From NCBI GenBank assembly GCA_958444395.1, contig CAUCOL010000002.1, positions 1 through 18,903 on the forward strand: a stretch of 18,903 bases of DNA, written 5' to 3'. Under the pieces are notes generated by a model. That model saw only the letters and a program-made list of their open reading frames with translations. It ran no database searches and was not told where the DNA came from. Source of the DNA: an uncultured Lachnospiraceae bacterium (lineage in GTDB: Bacteria; Bacillota; Clostridia; Lachnospirales; Lachnospiraceae). Positions 1 through 10,682 of this stretch are shown here, piece by piece. Made by a program: the position numbers and the translations under genes. The first letter of the stretch is position 1; each line of letters begins with the position of its first letter.

Positions 1-62
1 AGCAGGGGCGCCTCTTCAGCCTCTTGAGTATTTCTCCTTTTAAATGACGTTGACCGTCAAGC
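1..62 (-). ncRNA. Possible 5' end of a lysine (L-box) riboswitch leader, cut by the window edge
   Basis: This stretch lies just downstream of a strong minus-strand promoter (70-98) and would be the first roughly 60 nt of its transcript. Read on the minus strand it contains AAGAGGCTGAAGAGGCGCC. The GAGGCGC core resembles the conserved purine-rich start of lysine riboswitches, the P1/P2 junction with its loop-E motif. The rest of the aptamer and the controlled gene lie outside the window. Only one short motif supports the call, so another structured leader (for example a T-box) remains possible. Confidence 0.33.
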
Positions 63-69
63 AGAATTT

Positions 70-98
70 AGTATATCAATTCTATAGCCATATGTCAA
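70..98 (-). promoter_or_regulatory. Strong sigma-A type promoter reading leftward out of the window
   Basis: On the minus strand TTGACA (93-98) is followed by a 17-bp spacer and TATACT (70-75), a near-perfect housekeeping promoter. Transcription would start near position 63 and leave the window, so the gene beyond the left edge is a separate unit from the fumarase genes. The -35 lies about 9 bp past the fumarase beta stop codon, and I see no intrinsic terminator between them. Confidence 0.8.
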
Positions 99-106
99 TC
101 TTTTTT

Positions 107-661
107 TTACAATTTTGCAAATTTTTTTGATGCAGTCTCATAAAGATTATTTCCTGCACTGTCAATTACCACAATTGCCGGCAGTTTTTCCACTCTTAAC
201 TCACGAACTGCTTCTGTTCCGAGATCTTCATAGGCTATTACTTTCGCCTCCTTAATACATTTGGATAAAAGCGCACCTGCTCCACCGATTGCTGCAAAGT
301 AGACTGCTTTGTTTTTTTTCATGGATTCTATGACCTCCGGAGATCTTTTTCCCTTTCCGATCATTCCCTTTAATCCATTTTCCAATAATAAAGGGGTATA
401 CTTGTCCATTCTGCTGGACGTAGTTGGACCTGCTGATCCGATTACCTGCCCTTCTCTGGCCGGCGATGGTCCCAGATAATATATGATATTATTCTTAAGT
501 TCCATAGGGATAGCTTCCCCACGATTTAATGCTTCATACATTCTTTTATGTGCTGCATCTCTTGCTGTATAAATAGTTCCTGTTATATACACCATATCCC
601 CTGCTTTCAGTGTATCAACGACTTTTTCGGTAATTGGTGCATTTATATTGATCTCTGCCAT
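107..661 (-). CDS. Class I fumarate hydratase, beta subunit (C-terminal domain)
   Basis: The 184-residue protein is the small subunit of the two-chain, iron-sulfur, oxygen-sensitive class I fumarase, which interconverts fumarate and L-malate in the cytoplasm. It matches the C-terminal domain of single-chain enzymes such as E. coli FumA. Conserved stretches visible are TARDAAHKR (32-40) and GSAGPTTSSRMD (75-86), which contribute to the substrate site, and GKGK (102-105). The length is normal for the stand-alone beta subunit. The ATG follows GAGG (669-672) by 7 nt. It lies 136 bp downstream of the alpha-subunit gene on the same strand, and the two must pair to be active. The related L(+)-tartrate dehydratase beta subunit cannot be fully excluded from sequence alone, but fumarase is the commoner function for this pair. 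Confidence 0.9.
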   Translation of the reverse strand: MAEININAPITEKVVDTLKAGDMVYITGTIYTARDAAHKRMYEALNRGEAIPMELKNNIIYYLGPSPAREGQVIGSAGPTTSSRMDKYTPLLLENGLKGMIGKGKRSPEVIESMKKNKAVYFAAIGGAGALLSKCIKEAKVIAYEDLGTEAVRELRVEKLPAIVVIDSAGNNLYETASKKFAKL

Positions 662-762
662 AATTTTTCCTCACTTTCGCCTGATTCATTTATTTTCTAT
701 ACAGATTCAGAAAACAAATGTCTTTTTCACAGTTCTAAATTAATCTGATGAAAATCCTGATC

Positions 763-793
763 TGTGAATCCTATAATCTTTTATAGAATCACA
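763..793 (-). repeat. Imperfect hairpin between the fumarase alpha and beta genes
   Basis: TGTGAATCCTATAA and TTATAGAATCACA form an inverted repeat with one mismatch and one bulge around a TCTT loop. It starts about 5 bp past the fumarase alpha stop. On the minus-strand transcript it is not followed by a U-run, so it looks like an intercistronic RNA stem (processing or stability) rather than a terminator. Confidence 0.4.
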
Positions 794-797
794 TTTT

Positions 798-1640
798 CTA
801 TATTTGTCTATGTTTATGTCTGTTTACATGGCAACACATATTAACAGCTACCGGCAATCCTGCTATATGGGTAGGATATGTTTCTATATTTACACCTAAT
901 GCAGTGATTCTTCCGCCAAGACCGCCCGGTCCTATCCCCATCTTGTTTATTTCTTCCAATAATTCTTCTTCCAGCTCTTTTACATATGGAATGCTATTAT
1001 GTACGTTCATATCTCTGGTTAATGCTTTCTTGGCGAGAATGGCACATTTTTCAAAGGTACCACCGATTCCTACACCTACTACGACCGGAGGACATGCATT
1101 AGGACCTGCAAGACGTACGGTTTCCAGTACCGCATTTTTAACCCCTTCGATTCCATCTGCGGGCTTTAACATACAGACACGACTCATATTCTCACTGCCA
1201 AAGCCTTTTGGTGCCACTGTTATATCTACTTTGTCTCCCGGTACGATGGTATAATGTATAATTCCCGGTGTATTATCTTTTGTGTTTTCACGCAGAAGTG
1301 GATCTCCTACTACAGATTTACGAAGATATCCCTCTACATATCCCTGGCGGATTCCTTCATTGATTGCATCCTCCAGGCTGCCGCCTTCAATATGTACATC
1401 CTGCCCTACCTCAATGAATACAACTGCCATACCTGTATCCTGACAGATTGGAATCTGATCACTTTCCGCTATCTCCATATTCTGCTCCAGCTGCTGCAAT
1501 ATCTGTGTTCCCAATTCGGATTCTTCTCTGTTCTCTGCCGACAAAATTTTATCCTTTACATCCTTTGAAAGGTAATAATTTGCTTCTATGCACATTTCCT
1601 TGATATTCTGCGTAATAATATCTGTACTGATTTTTCTCAT
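798..1640 (-). CDS. Class I fumarate hydratase, alpha subunit (N-terminal, 4Fe-4S domain)
   Basis: This is the large subunit of the two-chain class I fumarase and carries the catalytic [4Fe-4S] cluster that activates water for fumarate/malate interconversion. Counting from the ATG at 1640 the protein has 280 residues. Three cysteines in conserved contexts are the likely cluster ligands: PICQDTG (Cys66), SRVCML (Cys156) and NACPPVVVGVGIGG (Cys183). An upstream in-frame ATG at 1661 would add seven residues but has no Shine-Dalgarno sequence, whereas the ATG at 1640 is preceded by AGAGGCAGG, so the shorter form is preferred. It lies downstream of gyrA, separated by a terminator-like hairpin, so it is probably transcribed independently of gyrase. 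I see no convincing promoter in the short gap. A tartrate dehydratase alpha subunit is a less likely alternative. Confidence 0.9.
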   Translation of the reverse strand: MRKISTDIITQNIKEMCIEANYYLSKDVKDKILSAENREESELGTQILQQLEQNMEIAESDQIPICQDTGMAVVFIEVGQDVHIEGGSLEDAINEGIRQGYVEGYLRKSVVGDPLLRENTKDNTPGIIHYTIVPGDKVDITVAPKGFGSENMSRVCMLKPADGIEGVKNAVLETVRLAGPNACPPVVVGVGIGGTFEKCAILAKKALTRDMNVHNSIPYVKELEEELLEEINKMGIGPGGLGGRITALGVNIETYPTHIAGLPVAVNMCCHVNRHKHRQI

Positions 1641-1710
1641 AACCTGCCTCTTTTCATTCATTTTATAGTTGCTGCAGATATTTTGATCTGCTCTGCATGT
1701 TTTTTATGAT

Positions 1711-1750
1711 ATAAAAATGCAGACATTTTATACCATGCCTGCATTTTTAT
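1711..1750 (-). terminator. Intrinsic terminator after gyrA (symmetric AT-rich arms)
   Basis: ATAAAAATGCAG (1711-1722) and CTGCATTTTTAT (1739-1750) form a perfect 12-bp stem. A further CAT/ATG pairing inside an A-C mismatch leaves an 8-base loop. In the minus-strand transcript the stem ends in a run of five U. It lies about 45 bp past the gyrA stop and separates the gyrase genes from the fumarase genes. Confidence 0.75.
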
Positions 1751-1793
1751 AGGATTTTTCTATTAAGTTTCCTTTTTTCCGGCATCTGGTTTC

Positions 1794-4391
1794 TTATTCC
1801 TGTGGTTCCTCTTCTGCACGTTCTAACAGTTTATCTAAGGAATGATCTGCTTCGCCTGACTCTGCATCTATTCCTTCAATATCCTCTGCATCTTCCATTT
1901 CTGTCTCCAACTGCTCAAGGAGCTTATCCTCTGAATTGCCCGGATCTGCATCTCTGACCTTTGCCATACTTGCCACTACAATATCTTTCTCCGGATCCAG
2001 ATCGATCAGTTTTACACCGGAGGTAATACGTCCTAATACAGATACCTCTTCTACCATGATCTTGATAATGATGCCTTCTGTTGTAATCAGCATGACCTCA
2101 TTGTCCTTATTAACAGCCTTTGCACTGACAACATCACCGGTCTTGTCTGTTATCTTATAACACTTCACACCTTTGCCGCCTCGATTCTGTACGGTAAATT
2201 CACTGATTTCTGTACATTTGCCCATGCCATATTCTGATACAAGCATCAGATAATCACCCTGTGTATTTAACTGCATACCAATGACTTCGTCATCATAGGA
2301 CAGATTCATACCGATGACACCCATAGAAGTTCTGCCGGTTGGGCGTACATCTTCTTCATTGAAACGTATGCACTGTCCGTGTTTGGTAACTAAGATGATC
2401 TCTTTTTTGTGATTGGTTGATTTTACCTCGATCAGTTCATCATCTTCACGCAGATTGATTGCCTGCAGTCCGGATTTACGGATATTGGCATATTCTGTAA
2501 TCGGTGTTTTCTTCACAATACCCTTTTTCGTTGCCATAAATAAGAATCGATCTTCATCGTATTTACGGATAGGAATCACTGCACTGATCTTTTCACCCGG
2601 AAGCAACTGCAGCAGATTTACAATGGCTGTACCTCTGGCAGTACGGCTTGATTCCGGAATCTCATATGCTTTCAGACGATATACCCGTCCCTTATTGGTA
2701 AAGAACATCAGATAGTGATGCGTCGTCGTCATCAGCATATCATCGATATAATCTTCATCAATCGTCTGCATACCTTTGATTCCTTTGCCTCCACGATGCT
2801 GACTCTTAAAGTTGTCTACCGTCATTCTCTTGATGTAGCCAAGAGATGTCATGGTTATGATCGTATTTTCTCTAGGAATCAGATCTTCCATAGAAATATC
2901 AAATTCATCATATCCGATGGATGTTCTTCTTTCATCTCCGTATTTATCACGGATGACAGAGATTTCTGTCTTGATAACCCCCAATAATACATTTCGATCA
3001 GATAAAATTGCTTTATATTCCGCAATTTTCTTTTCAAGCTCTGCATATTCCGTCTCCAGCTTTTCACGTTCCAAACCTGTCAGTGCACGCAGACGCATAT
3101 CTACGATTGCCTGAGCCTGTGCGTCAGATAATTCAAAGCGTTTGATCAGTCCTTCTTTTGCTTCTGCCGTATTCTTTGAACCACGAATGATGGAGATTAC
3201 TTCGTCAATAGCATCCAGAGCGATCAGTAATCCCTCTAAGATATGTGCACGTTCCTCCGCTTTGTTCAGATCATACTTCGTACGTCTGGTAACAACCTCT
3301 TCCTGGTGTTTCAGATAGTACTGAAGCATCTGTAAAAGATTCATGACAACCGGCTCGTTATTGACGAGTGCCAGCATAATCACGCCGAAGGTATCCTGCA
3401 TCTGTGTGTGCTTATATAACTGGTTCAATACAACGTTTGGATTTGCATCACGACGCAGTTCAATACAGATACGCATTCCCTCACGGCTTGTCTCGTCACG
3501 CAGATCCGTAATACCATCAATCTTTTTATCTCTGTGTAATTCACTTATTTTCTCGATCAAACGTGCTTTATTCACCATGTATGGCAATTCAGTCACAATA
3601 ATACGTGATTTGCCATTTTCCATCGGCTCAATGTTCGTCACTGCACGCACACGGATTTTTCCACGTCCGGTACGATATGCTTCTTCAATACCTCTGGTAC
3701 CAAGAATCTCTGCTCCTGTAGGGAAGTCCGGTCCTTTAATGATCTTGAGGATTTCTTCCAGTTCAGTGTCCCGTCCTTCCTCAACAATATTATCTATTAT
3801 CTTAATAACTGCATTTATAACTTCTGTTAAGTTATGTGGTGGTATATTTGTTGCCATACCAACTGCAATACCAGAGGTTCCGTTTACTAAAAGATTCGGA
3901 TATCTAGATGGAAGTACGCGAGGTTCTTTTTCTGTCTCATCGAAGTTTGGATCAAAGTCTACGGTATCTTTATTGATATCTGCAAGCATTTCCATAGAAA
4001 TCCTGCTCAGACGCGCCTCTGTATATCGCATGGCAGCGGCGCCATCACCATCGACAGAACCGAAGTTACCATGTCCATCCACCAGTGGATAACGAGTAGA
4101 CCAGTCCTGTGCCATATTTACCAGTGCTCCGTAAATAGAGCTGTCACCATGTGGATGGTATTTACCCATCGTATCACCAACGATACGGGCACATTTACGG
4201 TGTGGCTTGTCCGGTCCATTATTTAATTCGATCATTGCATACAGAATACGTCTTTGTACAGGCTTTAAACCATCCCTTACATCGGGAAGGGCTCTGGAAG
4301 CAATTACGGACATAGCATAATCTATATACGCCGTTTCCATTTTCTTTTTCAGGTCCACTTCGTGAACTTTGTCAAAGATATTCTCGTCCAT
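1794..4391 (-). CDS. gyrA: DNA gyrase subunit A
   Basis: This is the 865-residue breakage-reunion subunit of gyrase, which with GyrB introduces negative supercoils using ATP. The N-terminal winged-helix/tower region carries the catalytic tyrosine in AAAMRYTE (Tyr123), which forms the transient bond to DNA. The GyrA box that permits DNA wrapping is QHRGGKG (531-537), with His where the usual box has Arg; a second RGGKG occurs around residue 737 in the wrapping domain. The last 50 residues are strongly acidic, as in other GyrA tails. In the quinolone-resistance region Ser84 matches E. coli Ser83, but residue 88 (E. coli Asp87) is Gly. The ATG follows GAGGG. It lies 131 bp downstream of gyrB on the same strand and is probably co-transcribed or has its own weak promoter in that gap. 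Length and both gyrase-specific boxes favour GyrA over ParC. Confidence 0.98.
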   Translation of the reverse strand: MDENIFDKVHEVDLKKKMETAYIDYAMSVIASRALPDVRDGLKPVQRRILYAMIELNNGPDKPHRKCARIVGDTMGKYHPHGDSSIYGALVNMAQDWSTRYPLVDGHGNFGSVDGDGAAAMRYTEARLSRISMEMLADINKDTVDFDPNFDETEKEPRVLPSRYPNLLVNGTSGIAVGMATNIPPHNLTEVINAVIKIIDNIVEEGRDTELEEILKIIKGPDFPTGAEILGTRGIEEAYRTGRGKIRVRAVTNIEPMENGKSRIIVTELPYMVNKARLIEKISELHRDKKIDGITDLRDETSREGMRICIELRRDANPNVVLNQLYKHTQMQDTFGVIMLALVNNEPVVMNLLQMLQYYLKHQEEVVTRRTKYDLNKAEERAHILEGLLIALDAIDEVISIIRGSKNTAEAKEGLIKRFELSDAQAQAIVDMRLRALTGLEREKLETEYAELEKKIAEYKAILSDRNVLLGVIKTEISVIRDKYGDERRTSIGYDEFDISMEDLIPRENTIITMTSLGYIKRMTVDNFKSQHRGGKGIKGMQTIDEDYIDDMLMTTTHHYLMFFTNKGRVYRLKAYEIPESSRTARGTAIVNLLQLLPGEKISAVIPIRKYDEDRFLFMATKKGIVKKTPITEYANIRKSGLQAINLREDDELIEVKSTNHKKEIILVTKHGQCIRFNEEDVRPTGRTSMGVIGMNLSYDDEVIGMQLNTQGDYLMLVSEYGMGKCTEISEFTVQNRGGKGVKCYKITDKTGDVVSAKAVNKDNEVMLITTEGIIIKIMVEEVSVLGRITSGVKLIDLDPEKDIVVASMAKVRDADPGNSEDKLLEQLETEMEDAEDIEGIDAESGEADHSLDKLLERAEEEPQE

Positions 4392-4406
4392 TTTTCCCTC
4401 ATTTCT

Positions 4407-4452
4407 GCAGCGTTAGCTTACTATCTGATGATACAGTATGTGATTACGCTGC
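4407..4452 (-). repeat. Inverted repeat in the gyrA leader
   Basis: GCAGCGT (4407-4413) and ACGCTGC (4446-4452) are perfectly complementary across a 32-base loop, immediately upstream of the gyrA Shine-Dalgarno (GAGGG, within 4396-4400). The stem would sit right next to the ribosome-binding site in the mRNA. It is short and may be chance. Confidence 0.3.
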
Positions 4453-4522
4453 TGACACCTACTGCATTTATGTTTTGCGGCAATTCTATGCACGATGTAT
4501 GGCATATAACATATCTTTTTCA

Positions 4523-7584
<3,062 letters not shown>

Positions 7585-7612
7585 AATCTATCAAGATTCC
7601 TTTCCAGATGGT

Positions 7613-7828
7613 TTAATCTTCAGATAAAACCGTCACCTGGGTTCCCTGATATTCAAATACATCCTGTGGATATAATTTTCTTCCACGTCTTGTATCTGTT
7701 TCACCATTTACCTTTACTTTGCCATCTTGAATCACAATTTTGGCTTCTACACCGGAATCTACCAGACCAGCCAGTTTTAAAGCCTGACCCAGTTTAATAA
7801 ATTCGTCTGAAATCTGTATTGCTTCCAT
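7613..7828 (-). CDS. yaaA: S4-domain RNA-binding protein YaaA
   Basis: This 71-residue protein is a single S4 RNA-binding domain, with the core motif GKVKVNGETDTRRGRKL around residues 36-52. It is the conserved small gene between dnaN and recF in Firmicutes; B. subtilis YaaA has been linked to ribosome assembly. The ATG follows GAGGAA with 5-6 nt spacing. It lies 47 bp after dnaN and 28 bp before recF, consistent with one operon. Size and position make the family call firm; the precise function in this organism is inferred. Confidence 0.93.
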   Translation of the reverse strand: MEAIQISDEFIKLGQALKLAGLVDSGVEAKIVIQDGKVKVNGETDTRRGRKLYPQDVFEYQGTQVTVLSED

Positions 7829-7875
7829 AATGCTTCCTCATTTCTGCTTCTTGCTGAATATATAGTATTAAAATG

Positions 7876-8979
7876 TTAGATATTAAAATTAACCGGTAAG
7901 ATCAGGTATACATAAGTTTCCTCTTTGTCCCTGATAAAACAAGGTGCTTTTGGATTAATCATATACATCGTGATCTCTTCTTCATCAATAACCTTTAGGG
8001 CATCCATTAAAAATCGTGGATTAAATCCAATCAGAATATCTTTTCCTTCCTTAGTGATGTCAAGTTCTTCATCCATAGAACCAATGGATGAATTAATCGC
8101 CAGACCCATACTTGTATCCTTAACATCCATGATCACCGGTTTTTTCTCTGATTCTTTGATCAGCAATGTAGTACGATCAATACAATCTAACATTTCTTTT
8201 TTATTAACGGTAATCATAGTTTCGTAATCGCTGGATAACATTTTATCGATTTTGTAATACTCCCCTTCGATCAGACGAGACAAAACAATCGTATCGTCAA
8301 ATTCAAATAAGACATGTTTATCCGTAAAATACATACTGATCTCATCGTCAAGACCACCGTTTAAGATCTTACTAATTTCGATTAAGGTTTTACCGGGAAT
8401 AATCACACTGATTGGATCATAGGTTTCTTTTAAAGAAAGCTTACGAATTGAAATACGGTGACCATCTAGAGAAACTACTTTTAACTGAGAACCTGTTATT
8501 TCAAATAATTCACCTGTCATAACCTTTGTGTTTTCATTATCAGAAATAGAGAATACTGTTTGACGTACCACTTCTTTTAAGGAGAACTGTGATATCAAAA
8601 CCGGTTTTTCTTTTAAAATCTTAGGCAGATATGGAAATTCTTCTGTTCCCTTTGCTGAAATATTAAACTTCGCTTTTCCGCAGGTAATATTCATATTGTA
8701 ATTTTCATCTGCGAGGATCGTAACCTCATCGGAAGGAAGTTTACGGATAATTTCAAAGAAAACTTTTGCATTTACAGCAACAGAACCTTCTTCCAGGATG
8801 TTGCCATCAATGATCGTTTCAATTCCAATTTCAAGATCATTAGATATTAACCTTATTGTATTATCCTTTGCCTCTATAACAATACATTCAAGAATTGCCA
8901 TAGTAGACTTTCCCGGAATCGCCTTTAAGGCAATATTGATACCATCAATTAATTTTGACTTATCACAAATGATGTTCAT
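7876..8979 (-). CDS. dnaN: DNA polymerase III beta subunit (sliding clamp)
   Basis: DnaN dimerises into the ring that holds the replicative polymerase on DNA and recruits repair and regulatory partners. From the ATG at 8979 the protein has 367 residues, the usual clamp length, and follows the three-domain clamp pattern (MNIICDKSKL at the start, YLILPV near the end). A GTG at 9009 would add ten residues, but AAGGAG lies 8 nt upstream of the ATG at 8979, which also matches the family's N terminus, so that start is used. The region upstream holds half of the replication origin, so its promoter and leader overlap the unwinding element. It is followed closely by yaaA. Confidence 0.97.
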   Translation of the reverse strand: MNIICDKSKLIDGINIALKAIPGKSTMAILECIVIEAKDNTIRLISNDLEIGIETIIDGNILEEGSVAVNAKVFFEIIRKLPSDEVTILADENYNMNITCGKAKFNISAKGTEEFPYLPKILKEKPVLISQFSLKEVVRQTVFSISDNENTKVMTGELFEITGSQLKVVSLDGHRISIRKLSLKETYDPISVIIPGKTLIEISKILNGGLDDEISMYFTDKHVLFEFDDTIVLSRLIEGEYYKIDKMLSSDYETMITVNKKEMLDCIDRTTLLIKESEKKPVIMDVKDTSMGLAINSSIGSMDEELDITKEGKDILIGFNPRFLMDALKVIDEEEITMYMINPKAPCFIRDKEETYVYLILPVNFNI

Positions 8980-9042
8980 GTGTATAACTCCTTTCAAAAA
9001 AACAGACACAAAAAAGCATATATAAAAATAATAGAATAATCG

Positions 9043-9078
9043 TAGTAGTAGTAATAGGTGCCGTTGATAAGTTCATAA
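9043..9078 (-). promoter_or_regulatory. Basal unwinding element: DnaA box pair, GC segment and five DnaA-trios
   Basis: Read on the minus strand (dnaA towards dnaN) the order is two abutting degenerate DnaA boxes (9062-9078), a short GC-containing segment (9058-9063), then CTATTACTACTACTA (9043-9057). That is five DnaA-trios, since the complementary strand reads TAG TAG TAG TAA TAG. A/T-rich DNA follows. This is the box / GC / trio / AT order described for the basal unwinding system, in which DnaA assembles on one strand and opens the duplex. The strand, spacing and gene context all agree. Confidence 0.8.
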
Positions 9079-9089
9079 CCACTCTGATG

Positions 9090-9104
9090 CCTTGATAATC
9101 AAGG
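9090..9104. repeat. Perfect 15-bp dyad CCTTGAT-A-ATCAAGG
   Basis: Two 7-bp arms are perfectly inverted around one central base. The dyad sits about 12 bp from the degenerate box pair of the unwinding element. It has the symmetry of a dimeric regulator site but also contains a TTATCAA half similar to the nearby degenerate DnaA boxes. No protein can be assigned. Confidence 0.5.
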
Positions 9105-9112
9105 ATTTGAAG

Positions 9113-9149
9113 TTCAGAATAAGTGTGAGGATAAATTCAGAATTAGTGT
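9113..9149. repeat. 14-bp direct repeat with 23-bp period in the origin
   Basis: TTCAGAATAAGTGT (9113-9126) and TTCAGAATTAGTGT (9136-9149) match at 13 of 14 positions. The second copy runs directly into the plus-oriented degenerate DnaA box at 9150. The 23-bp period is close to two helical turns. This repeat is not one of the standard origin motifs I know. Confidence 0.6.
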
Positions 9150-9290
9150 TTATGAACGTCAAGTTATCAACAGTGGACCATATAAAGGCTAAAAAATACG
9201 TTTATCTCATCCACGAAAAATGTTGAGATGTGAAAATAGTTATTCCTGGTTCTGTGTAGAACTTCAAAAATGTGGATATCTTTTTATTCA

Positions 9291-10682
9291 CTACTGTGGA
9301 TTGATCTTTTTCATTAAAATATCAATGTCCTTCACAAGGGTAGGATTATTATCTTTATCCGATAACATCTTCGTTATATTGTTACGACCATGAATGATCG
9401 TAGAATGATCCTTACGCTTCAGATGTGTTGCGATCTCCTGCAGTGAATTATTGGTAAGTTCACAGCAAAGGTACATGCAGATCTGGCGTGGATGTGCAAT
9501 ATTATTGGTACGTTTCGTGGATGTAAGATCATTTGGTGTAATAGAAAAGTGATCCGCTACTGTATCAATAATGTAGTCTATCGTTATCTCGCGTTTCTTA
9601 TTTGGACTGATCATATCAGATAAGGCATCCTTAGCAAGATCCATTGTAATCTCTCTATGACGCAGTTTGGAGAACGCAATAACTTTTGTAATAGCACCGC
9701 GAAGCTCACGGATATTGGATGATACATTTGAAGCAATATAGTCCAGAATGCTGTCATCAATGGAAATCTGCTGCTCCTGTACATTGCGGCGCAAAATAGC
9801 CATACGTGTTTCATAAGTAGGTGGCTTAATGTCAACCGTTAAGCCCATCTCAAAACGGGAACGGAGACGTTCCTCCAGTGTTTTCATCGTGGCAGGATGC
9901 TTATCAGAGGAGATAACAATCTGCTTATGAGATTCAAACAGATGGTTAAATGTATGGAAAAATTCCAGCTGCATGGTTTCTTTTCCGATAATGAACTGGA
10001 TATCATCGATCAGAAGTACATCGACATTTCTGTACTTGTTACGAAATTCCTGCATAGAATTGGAACCATCGCCCTTCTTATCACGGATTGCTTCGACAAT
10101 CTCATTGACAAAGGTTTCACTGGTTACATACATTACGCGCTGTGTATCATCGTGGTCTAAAATATAATTGGCAATGGCATACATTAAATGTGTTTTGCCA
10201 AGTCCTGCACCACCATAGATAAACAGTGGGTTATAGATCGTACCCGGCTGTTCTGCCACCTTTAAAGAGGCAGCATGTGCATAATCATTATTATCTCCGA
10301 CTACAAATGTATCGAAGGTATAGTTTTCATTGATCGTAAAATGACTGCGTGAGGAAAAATCAGCATTTGGCATCTTCTTCTCAGGCTTCATTTCTTCTAT
10401 CTCATTCTGAGAAATATAAGAAAGCTCATAGTGATCTCCTGTAATTTCTTCAATAGACACCTGTAGAAAGGTGCTGTATCTCTTTTCAATGAAGCTTTTG
10501 TTGCTTCCGATACGTGCATCATCGATCAGGATGGTCAGTTTACTTCCCGAAATGGAATATATTTTTAAATTTTTGATAAAAGTATTAAAAGCCGGTTCAG
10601 AGATTTCATAGTTAATACGTAAATTCTCCAGTATTTCATCCCATTTTTCGTAAATTACATTGTCCAATCTGATATACCCCAT
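9291..10682 (-). CDS. dnaA: Chromosomal replication initiator protein DnaA
   Basis: DnaA binds the DnaA boxes on either side of its gene, forms an ATP-dependent filament, opens the origin and recruits helicase. The 463-residue protein shows all four domains: an N-terminal helicase-interaction domain (about 10-90), a short linker, an AAA+ core with Walker A GGAGLGKT (157-164), Walker B LLIDDIQF (223-230) and the arginine-finger region ERLRSRF (271-277), and a helix-turn-helix domain with TNNIAHPRQICMYLC (392-406) and the signature KRKDHSTIIHG (422-432). In the signature the residue before Asp-His is Lys424 rather than the usual Arg. The ATG at 10682 lacks a clear Shine-Dalgarno; a TTG at 10667 preceded by GGGG is a possible alternative and would give a more typical N terminus. 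A perfect DnaA box at 10713-10721 in its leader suggests autoregulation. No confident promoter was found. Confidence 0.98.
   Translation of the reverse strand: MGYIRLDNVIYEKWDEILENLRINYEISEPAFNTFIKNLKIYSISGSKLTILIDDARIGSNKSFIEKRYSTFLQVSIEEITGDHYELSYISQNEIEEMKPEKKMPNADFSSRSHFTINENYTFDTFVVGDNNDYAHAASLKVAEQPGTIYNPLFIYGGAGLGKTHLMYAIANYILDHDDTQRVMYVTSETFVNEIVEAIRDKKGDGSNSMQEFRNKYRNVDVLLIDDIQFIIGKETMQLEFFHTFNHLFESHKQIVISSDKHPATMKTLEERLRSRFEMGLTVDIKPPTYETRMAILRRNVQEQQISIDDSILDYIASNVSSNIRELRGAITKVIAFSKLRHREITMDLAKDALSDMISPNKKREITIDYIIDTVADHFSITPNDLTSTKRTNNIAHPRQICMYLCCELTNNSLQEIATHLKRKDHSTIIHGRNNITKMLSDKDNNPTLVKDIDILMKKINPQ

Larger units (their letters stand above)
8980..9290. other. oriC, dnaA-dnaN part (incC-like region with degenerate DnaA boxes)
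   Basis: This 311-bp gene-free gap between dnaA and dnaN holds degenerate DnaA boxes and an unwinding element. Box-like sites in minus orientation are TTATCAACG (9062-9070), TTATGAACT (9070-9078), ATATCCACA (9271-9279, one mismatch) and a poorer one overlapping the dnaA stop (9295-9303). In plus orientation are TTATGAACG (9150-9158) and TTATCAACA (9164-9172, one mismatch). None is a perfect TTATNCACA. The dnaN side (9010-9040) is almost entirely A/T. The arrangement matches the B. subtilis dnaA-dnaN half-origin, where strand opening takes place. I see no clear terminator for dnaA and no confident dnaN promoter here. Confidence 0.85.

Noticed and set aside
3343..4092. 249-codon open frame on the plus strand opposite gyrA
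   Set aside because: It lies entirely antisense to a well-conserved part of gyrA, has no family resemblance and a Ser/Ile-rich composition typical of a shadow frame.
9043..9057. TAGTAGTAG triplets as a simple microsatellite
   Set aside because: Their strand, their position after the box pair and GC segment, and the dnaA-dnaN location fit DnaA-trios much better than a chance repeat.
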